DNA of 64,000 bases, taken from NCBI GenBank assembly GCA_037385045.1, contig JARRNJ010000007.1, positions 62,001-126,000 of the forward strand. Direction: 5' to 3'. The notes below the pieces were generated by a model, which was given only the letters and a program-made list of their open reading frames with translations, searched no databases and was not told the DNA's origin. Positions within the stretch are counted from its first letter, which is position 1. The number at the start of each line of letters is the position of its first letter. The translations under genes were made by a program, and so were the position numbers. Positions 58,767 to 64,000 of this stretch are shown here, in pieces. The DNA comes from JARRNJ01 sp037385045 (GTDB lineage: Bacteria > Pseudomonadota > Gammaproteobacteria > JASBUN01).

Positions 58767-61175
58767 TCAGTCGAACGCGGCCTCTTTCACTTCGCGGAAA
58801 TGGCCGGCGAACGTCACCTTCACGCCCTCGCGCACATAGTCCGGCAACTCTTCGAAATCCCGTCGATTGGCCTCCGGCAGGATCAATTCCATGATCCTGC
58901 TGCGCCGCGCAGCGATGACCTTTTCGCGAATGCCCCCCACCGGCAGCACCTGGCCGGTCAGGGTCAACTCGCCGGTCATGGCCAGGGGCCGGCGGATGCG
59001 CTGATTCCGTGCCAGGGACAGCAGGGCCGTGGCCATGGTGACACCCGCGCTGGGGCCGTCCTTGGGGGTGGCGCCCTCGGGCACGTGCAGATGCACGAAT
59101 GCTTGGTCGAAGAACCCCGGGTCGCCTTCGTACTCTTTCAGGTGCGCCGAAACGTAACTGTAGGCGATCTCGGCGGATTCGCGCATGACCTCGCCCAGCT
59201 TGCCGGTGAGCTTGAAGCCGCGGTTCTTGGTATGGACCCGGGTGGCCTCCACGGCCAGCGTCGCGCCGCCCATGGCCGTCCACGCCAGGCCGGTCACGAT
59301 GCCCACGCCGCGCAGCGGCTTGTCCGGGCGGAAGAACGGCGGACCCAGGTAGTCCTGCAATTCCTTGATGCCGATGCGGATCGGCGTCTTGGTCCTGCCC
59401 AGCAGGCGCACCACCGCCTTGCGCACGATGCGTCCCAACTGTTTTTCCAGGCTGCGGACGCCGGCTTCACGGGCGTAGCCCTCGATCAGATGGCGCAGCG
59501 CCGCGTCGGTGATCTTGAGCTGGCTGGACTTCACCCCGGCCCGCTGCAGCTGCCGGGGCCACAAGTGGTGGCGGGCGATCTGCACCTTTTCTTCGGTGAT
59601 GTAGCCCGCCAGACGGGTGATCTCCATGCGGTCCAGCAGCGGCGCGGGGATGGTGTCGAGCTGGTTGGCGGTACAGACGAACAGCACTTTGGACAGGTCG
59701 AAGCGAACGTCCACGTAATGATCGAGGAAATCGCTGTTCTGCTCCGGATCGAGCACCTCCAGCAGCGCCGAAGCCGGGTCGCCGCGGTAGGAGGCGCCCA
59801 CCTTGTCGATCTCGTCGAGCATGATCACTGGGTTGGCCACCCCGCTGTCTCGAATGGCCTGAATAAATTTCCCCGGCATGGCCCCGATATAGGTGCGGCG
59901 GTGACCCTTGATCTCCGCTTCGTCGCGCATGCCGCCGAGGCTGAACCGATAGAACTTGCGCCCCAGGGTGTCGGCTATGGAGCGGCCGATGGAAGTCTTG
60001 CCGACGCCGGGCGGCCCCACCAGCAGCAGGATGGAGCCGGAGATTTCGCCGCGGAAGGCGCCCACTGCCAGGAACTCGATGATCCGGTCCTTGACGTCTT
60101 CGAGGCCGTCGTGATCGCGGTCGAGGATTTCCCGGGCGCGCTCGAGGTCCAGCTTGTCCTCGGTGTACTTGCCCCACGGCAGGCTGGTCAGCGTATCAAG
60201 GTAATTGCGGGTTACGGCGTACTCCGGCGACCCCGCCTCCAGGATCGACAGCTTCTGCATCTCCTCGTCCAGGCGCTTGCGCGCCTCCGCGGGAACCTCA
60301 AGTTCCTGCACCCGCTCCCTGAACATTTCCAGATCGGCCGTGCGGTCGTCCTTGGCGATGCCCAGTTCCTTCTGGATTTCCTTGAGCTGTTCGCGCAGGA
60401 AGAACTTGCGCTGTTGCTCCGACATCTTCTCTTCGACTTTCTGCCGGATCTGGGTCTGCAGGCGCGCCACCTCCAGTTCCTTCTTCAGCAGCACCAACAC
60501 CCGCTCCATGCGCCGTTTGACGGGCACGATTTCGAGGATCTCCTGCAATTCCGCGCCGGAAACCGTGGTCATTCCGGCGGCGAAGTCGGCCAGGAACGAC
60601 GGCTCATTGGGGCTGAACCGATCCAGGAACGCCTTCAACTCCTCGCTGTAGAGGGGATTGAGCGGTACCAGTTCCTTGATGGTGTTGATCACCGCCAACG
60701 CGTAGGCGCGCAGCTCGTCCTTGTCCTCCTGGGGCGCCTCCGGGTATTCCACCTGGGCCAGGAACGGCGGCTCCCGGCGCAGCCACTTGACGATGCGGAA
60801 ACGCTGGAGGCCTTCGGCAATGAACTGGATCTTGCCGTCCATGCGCCCGGGGTGATGCATGCGCACCAGGCTGCCGGTGGTGTGCAGATCGTCCGGCCCG
60901 GCCGCATCGGCATCGTCGGCCGTGGTCAGGCACAAACCGGCCAAGTGATGGGCCGTGTCGCCAATGGCCGATACCGTCTCCAGCCAGGGATCGGCGTTCA
61001 TGATCAGGGGCATCACCTGGCCCGGGAAGAACGGGCGTCCGCTTACCGGCAACAGGTGAATGGTTCCGGGAAGGATATCGCCGGGGACGACCAGTTCCGC
61101 GGAAGGGTTGCGGTCGCCAGTGTCTTCCTGCACCCGTTCCGGGTTGGTGACATGCTCGGATTCGTCGTCGGTCAT
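58767..61175 (-). CDS. lon: ATP-dependent protease Lon
   Basis: 802 residues from the ATG at 61175. The LON substrate-recognition domain fills about 35-230, the coiled region follows (KVEEKMSEQQRKFFLREQL), then the AAA+ module with Walker A GPPGVGKTS and Walker B VIMLDEID. The protease dyad is S709 (KDGPSAG) and K752 (GGIREKVIAA), 43 residues apart as in E. coli Lon. It degrades misfolded and regulatory proteins in the cytosol. The N-terminus is about 20 residues longer than E. coli Lon. The gene lies alone, divergent from def. Confidence 0.95.
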   Translation of the reverse strand: MTDDESEHVTNPERVQEDTGDRNPSAELVVPGDILPGTIHLLPVSGRPFFPGQVMPLIMNADPWLETVSAIGDTAHHLAGLCLTTADDADAAGPDDLHTTGSLVRMHHPGRMDGKIQFIAEGLQRFRIVKWLRREPPFLAQVEYPEAPQEDKDELRAYALAVINTIKELVPLNPLYSEELKAFLDRFSPNEPSFLADFAAGMTTVSGAELQEILEIVPVKRRMERVLVLLKKELEVARLQTQIRQKVEEKMSEQQRKFFLREQLKEIQKELGIAKDDRTADLEMFRERVQELEVPAEARKRLDEEMQKLSILEAGSPEYAVTRNYLDTLTSLPWGKYTEDKLDLERAREILDRDHDGLEDVKDRIIEFLAVGAFRGEISGSILLLVGPPGVGKTSIGRSIADTLGRKFYRFSLGGMRDEAEIKGHRRTYIGAMPGKFIQAIRDSGVANPVIMLDEIDKVGASYRGDPASALLEVLDPEQNSDFLDHYVDVRFDLSKVLFVCTANQLDTIPAPLLDRMEITRLAGYITEEKVQIARHHLWPRQLQRAGVKSSQLKITDAALRHLIEGYAREAGVRSLEKQLGRIVRKAVVRLLGRTKTPIRIGIKELQDYLGPPFFRPDKPLRGVGIVTGLAWTAMGGATLAVEATRVHTKNRGFKLTGKLGEVMRESAEIAYSYVSAHLKEYEGDPGFFDQAFVHLHVPEGATPKDGPSAGVTMATALLSLARNQRIRRPLAMTGELTLTGQVLPVGGIREKVIAARRSRIMELILPEANRRDFEELPDYVREGVKVTFAGHFREVKEAAFD

Positions 61176-61389
61176 GGTTCTCAATTGCTGGTACTGACAG
61201 CGGACGCTGAAAACGACGTTCCAGGCGCCGCCGGTCCGCCGTATTGTGTGATTAAAAATACTAATACAATAGAGTAGTTGTAAACACTATTTGATACTCT
61301 TTCGAGTATTTGCCCACTCCCCACCCTTGCCATGCACGGGTGCTCGGGGTATACCGGGCGCCAACCTCAACCGCACCGGCAAAGCTCCG

Positions 61390-61983
61390 ATGGCTGCTTG
61401 CACCGTTTTGCGTATGGGCGACCCGCGCCTATTACAAGTCTCCCAGCCAGTCGACTCGTTCGGCACGGCGGAGCTGGAATCCCTGATTGCCGACATGTTC
61501 GACACCATGGCGGCGCAACGAGGCGCCGGCCTGGCGGCAATCCAGATCGGTGTGCCCTGCCGGGTGGTGGTGTTTGGCCTGGAGCACAGTCCCCGCGCCG
61601 CCACCTGCGAGCCGATTCCCACCACCGTCCTCATCAACCCTAGCATCGAACCGCTGACCGGCCAGCAGGATTTGGCCTGGGAAGGCTGCCTGAGTGTGCC
61701 GGGGATGCGCGGTCTGGTGCCGCGGTTTACCCACATCCGCTACTCGGGTTTTGACCCCCGGGGCCGGGCCGTGCAACGGGAGGTGAGCGGCTTTCATGCC
61801 CGCGTGGTGCAGCACGAGTGCGATCACCTTGACGGCGTACTGTATCCGCAGCGCATCCTCGATTTGCGTCAATTCGGCTTCGTGGAGGAACTGGATGCCA
61901 GCGGCGCAATGCAGTCCGGGCGACTACCCTGCGAGGATGGCCCCTCCTGCGCCGCGTCTTCCGACGCCCCGCCGCGGTTGTGA
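61390..61983 (+). CDS. def: Peptide deformylase
   Basis: 197 residues from the ATG at 61390. The three signature motifs are present: GAGLAAIQIG (GxGLAAxQ), EGCLSVPG (EGCLS) and QHECDHLDG (HExxH), giving the Fe/Zn site. It removes the formyl group from nascent chains. The C-terminal 30 residues beyond the catalytic helix are Ser/Pro-rich. The stop overlaps the next gene's GTG (GTGA), coupling it to the formyltransferase, the classical def-fmt pairing. It may be a second deformylase, but I cannot see the rest of the genome. Confidence 0.94.
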   Translation: MAACTVLRMGDPRLLQVSQPVDSFGTAELESLIADMFDTMAAQRGAGLAAIQIGVPCRVVVFGLEHSPRAATCEPIPTTVLINPSIEPLTGQQDLAWEGCLSVPGMRGLVPRFTHIRYSGFDPRGRAVQREVSGFHARVVQHECDHLDGVLYPQRILDLRQFGFVEELDASGAMQSGRLPCEDGPSCAASSDAPPRL

Positions 61984-62885
61984 CGGGCGCCGGTCCCAGG
62001 GCGTTGCGCATTGTCTTCATGGGCATGCCCACGGCGTTTTCGGCCGCACCATTGCAGCGGTTGCTGGGGCTGCGGGCGGTTCAGCTGGCGGCAGTGGTGC
62101 TGCCCGGCCGGCCCTCGCCCCAGCCGGCCTGGGAATTGCCCGTGCGTCCCGCAAGGCCGAATCCGGTGGCGGCGTTGGCCGAAAGCCATGGGGTCTCATC
62201 GCTGACGCTGCCGGATCTGCGCCCCGCCCGCGTCGCCCAGCTGGAGACGCTGTCCCCGGACCTGATCGTGGTGGCCTGCTACCCGAACCTGTTCCCACCC
62301 GCCCTGCTGTCGTTGCCCCGGTACGGTTGCCTCAACCTGCATCCGTCGCTGCTGCCCCGCTACCGCGGCCCGGCGCCGTTGTTCTGGCAGTTCCGTCTGG
62401 GCGAGACCCATGGCGGTGTGACGCTGCATTACATGTCGGACACGCCCGACGGCGGGCCGATCCTGGCACAGGCGCCGATGACGCTGCCGGACGGCATCGC
62501 CCGGATCGAGGCGACGCGGCGACTGGCGGAGCACGGCGCGGATCTGCTCGAACAGACGCTGTCCCGGGTCGGCAGCGGAACCCTGCACCCGACGCCACAG
62601 GATGAAGCCCGCCGCACCCGGTATCCCTGGCCGGAGGCAAGGGATTTCGAGGTTCCCTGGTACTGGCCGGCGCGCCGGGCGTTCAATTTCATTCGCGGCA
62701 CCACGGGCCCGGGCCAAACCCATACCGTGATCACGGGCACCGGAAGGCGGCTGCGGGTAAGCGACGCACTAGGCTATACCGAGCGCGAGGTGTTGGAGGA
62801 CGAGTATCAGGCCGCGGGCAAGCGCCTGCGGATTGGATTTTCCGACGGCGTGCTGGACGCGCTGGCCGCGGAGGGCAGGCGCTAA
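61980..62885 (+). CDS. fmt: Methionyl-tRNA formyltransferase-like protein
   Basis: 301 residues from a GTG overlapping def. The formyltransferase domain has RIVFMGMPTAFSAAPL, a catalytic NLHPSLLPRYRGPAPLFW (N, H) and DTPDGGPI (D), so the 10-formyl-THF site is complete. The C-terminal OB-fold part (RAFNFIRG, then GRRLRVSDA) is shorter than in E. coli Fmt (315). It attaches formyl to initiator Met-tRNA. The GMP in place of the usual GTP/GSP after the first strand and the short C-terminus leave room for a paralogue with another substrate. Confidence 0.85.
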   Translation: MTGAGPRALRIVFMGMPTAFSAAPLQRLLGLRAVQLAAVVLPGRPSPQPAWELPVRPARPNPVAALAESHGVSSLTLPDLRPARVAQLETLSPDLIVVACYPNLFPPALLSLPRYGCLNLHPSLLPRYRGPAPLFWQFRLGETHGGVTLHYMSDTPDGGPILAQAPMTLPDGIARIEATRRLAEHGADLLEQTLSRVGSGTLHPTPQDEARRTRYPWPEARDFEVPWYWPARRAFNFIRGTTGPGQTHTVITGTGRRLRVSDALGYTEREVLEDEYQAAGKRLRIGFSDGVLDALAAEGRR

Positions 62886-62936
62886 GCCCGCGGGGCAAGG
62901 ATCGCCGGCACAGGCAACACTGCCGACGCGCTCGCG

Positions 62937-63719
62937 TCAGGCCGCCCGGGCCTGCAGTGCCTCGCCGACGCCGTCCCAGAACCGGATCCTCGCCTCCAAT
63001 GCGTCCTTTGCCGCCTGTTGCGCCTCACCCATGCGGACCGCGTCACCGTCACACAGGCGCGCTACCATTTTCAGCGACAAAGGCGCGTGAAAATCTTCAT
63101 CCAGATGAATGTGGCGATTGAGGTAGAAATGGAACAGCGGTGCGTCCGCCTCCCCGATCCCCATGCGCTTGAGCAGTGCGCGGAACATGTTGGGAATGAT
63201 GTGCTCACGCCCCAGGGCCAGCGCGCTGGCGACCACGTGCGGCTTGTCGGTGGCGATAAAGCGGAACGTCGCCGTGGTGAATTCGCGAGCCGCCGCCGGA
63301 ACCGTCGGGTCGCTCAACGCCGTTTGGATACCGTCGCGGCGCACCCGTTCCAGAAATGCCAGCATCGGTTCCGGATCGGCGCCGACTTCGCGCATGGCGC
63401 CACAGTAGAGTTCGAAATGGCTCAGGTAAACGGGGTTTCCGTCCTTGTCGGGCGGTGCTTCATCGGTTTCCTCCTCCAGCACCAACTGGTTGATGAAATA
63501 CCGCAGGTCAGTATTGCCGGCGGGAGCCCATGGTTGCGCTGCTGGCGCAATGTGGTGCTGGAGGTATTTGATCAGGGACATGAAGTCCCACACGGAAAAA
63601 ACATGGTGCTGCATAAAGCAGCGCAGATCGCTGAGCGTGCGCACCGCGCCATAAACGGGATGCTGTTCCAGTCGTAGCTGCAGCGGCCGAAGTGCATCGA
63701 AATCAATTACCGAAGTCAT
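62937..63719 (-). CDS. DUF3050-family heme-oxygenase-like protein
   Basis: 260 residues from the ATG at 63719. All-helical, with the DUF3050 pattern: RCFMQHHVFSVWDFMSLIKY, LEEETDEAPPDKDG, LSHFELYCGAMREVG, FIATDKPHVVASALALGRE and HIHLDEDFHAPLS. Conserved Glu/His residues (HH, EEE, HFELY, HIHLDEDFH) suggest a diiron heme-oxygenase-like (HDO) site, but this is inference. The family is of unknown function. A small ORF overlaps its start. Confidence 0.82.
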   Translation of the reverse strand: MTSVIDFDALRPLQLRLEQHPVYGAVRTLSDLRCFMQHHVFSVWDFMSLIKYLQHHIAPAAQPWAPAGNTDLRYFINQLVLEEETDEAPPDKDGNPVYLSHFELYCGAMREVGADPEPMLAFLERVRRDGIQTALSDPTVPAAAREFTTATFRFIATDKPHVVASALALGREHIIPNMFRALLKRMGIGEADAPLFHFYLNRHIHLDEDFHAPLSLKMVARLCDGDAVRMGEAQQAAKDALEARIRFWDGVGEALQARAA

Positions 63720-63846
63720 ACTCGCCTTCCAACGGTTCGTTTGCCAGCGGCGGCACCGCCGCACGAGGTGGACGATTATACCGGTTCCAGACCAAATAGC
63801 CCCACTTGCGCTGGCGGAACCGATCACGAATGTTGATCCAAGTCAA
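63703..63846 (-). CDS. Possible small protein upstream of DUF3050
   Basis: About 47 codons from a TTG at 63846. The residues TWINIRDRFRQRKWGYLVWN look protein-like. The stop overlaps the DUF3050 start by 17 nt. No clear ribosome site or family is visible. It could be a leader peptide or chance. Confidence 0.3.
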   Translation of the reverse strand: MTWINIRDRFRQRKWGYLVWNRYNRPPRAAVPPLANEPLEGEYDFGN

Positions 63847-64000
63847 TGCGAGTCCACGGCAGGGCGCATATCGTATCCAACGTCGCGTGGAGTTAGTTGT
63901 ACGCGACGGTAGCAGTACCACATCCTGGTGGCCCGTCGTGGATAATGGGTTGATGACAGCGGCCTATTGCGCATGGGAGCCCCGGCGTACCACCGGATGT

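Noticed and set aside
58278..61277. 999-codon ORF on the plus strand opposite lon
   Set aside because: It is antisense to a clear Lon protease with all catalytic motifs. Its composition is a GC-rich shadow, with no recognisable domains.

Overview
The window is GC-rich, gene-dense bacterial DNA with no rRNA, tRNA or CRISPR array that I can see. The gene content suggests a sulfur-oxidising chemolithotroph, most likely a gammaproteobacterium. It carries thiocyanate hydrolase, a sulfide:quinone-oxidoreductase-like enzyme with TusA and DsrE sulfur carriers, a flavocytochrome-c sulfide dehydrogenase flavoprotein, and a group-4-hydrogenase-related membrane complex. The species assignment is inference. 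All functions are read from sequence motifs without database searches.

Layout. (1) About 1-17.4 kb is almost entirely minus strand. It holds the thiocyanate hydrolase genes scnB-scnA-scnC (17411-15888), then an ABC importer (ATPase, Tat-type binding protein, permease), a Ni/Co permease, DsrE, TusA, an SQR-like flavoprotein, a DUF1641 protein, an alpha/beta-hydrolase-fold protein and a PhzF-family protein. Further along the same strand are a PAS histidine kinase with a FixJ-type response regulator, a nicotinamidase and an outer-membrane efflux lipoprotein coupled to an ABC permease cut by the window edge. The scn part reads as one thiocyanate module: import of the anion, cobalt supply for the Co-type hydrolase, and handling of the reduced sulfur released. 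(2) About 17.4-28 kb is an accessory stretch. It has a TMEM175-type channel gene broken around REP-like palindromes, single-gene metabolic functions, a CadC-like regulator, and small genes (DUF5062, a Mop protein, a DUF1127-like protein).

(3) About 28-38 kb has an orphan PstS-like phosphate-binding protein followed by a strong terminator. Then comes a minus-strand operon of six Hyf/Nuo-like subunits whose large subunit lacks the NiFe cysteines, so it resembles the Ehr complexes. The fluoride channel gene crcB and a DUF190 gene are appended at its 3' end. (4) About 38-44 kb has a bufferin-type operon (DUF2282 precursor, DUF692/MNIO enzyme, DUF2063 partner, DoxX), a superoxide-reductase-like protein, a PilZ protein, a complete orphan organomercurial lyase MerB, a thioesterase and a methyltransferase. 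A degraded sulfotransferase lies just upstream.

(5) About 44-51 kb is a tightly overlapping MoxR/DUF58/VWA/BatD (aerotolerance-type) operon. (6) About 51-56 kb is a sulfide-oxidation locus: an fccB-like flavoprotein followed by a Rieske protein instead of the usual cytochrome. A convergent sigma-54 activator gene lies next to it. Upstream of fccB are a good -24/-12 element and a perfect 15-bp inverted repeat at enhancer distance, so the promoter, its enhancer site and its activator may all be in this window. (7) About 56-64 kb is housekeeping: DNA polymerase IV, thiopurine methyltransferase, Lon, peptide deformylase and a formyltransferase, and a DUF3050 protein.

The most interesting points are the scn-plus-sulfur-relay arrangement, the sigma-54 fcc switch, the NiFe-less complex with crcB, the bufferin operon, the isolated MerB, and a response regulator whose receiver has lost exactly seven residues around beta-strand 3.
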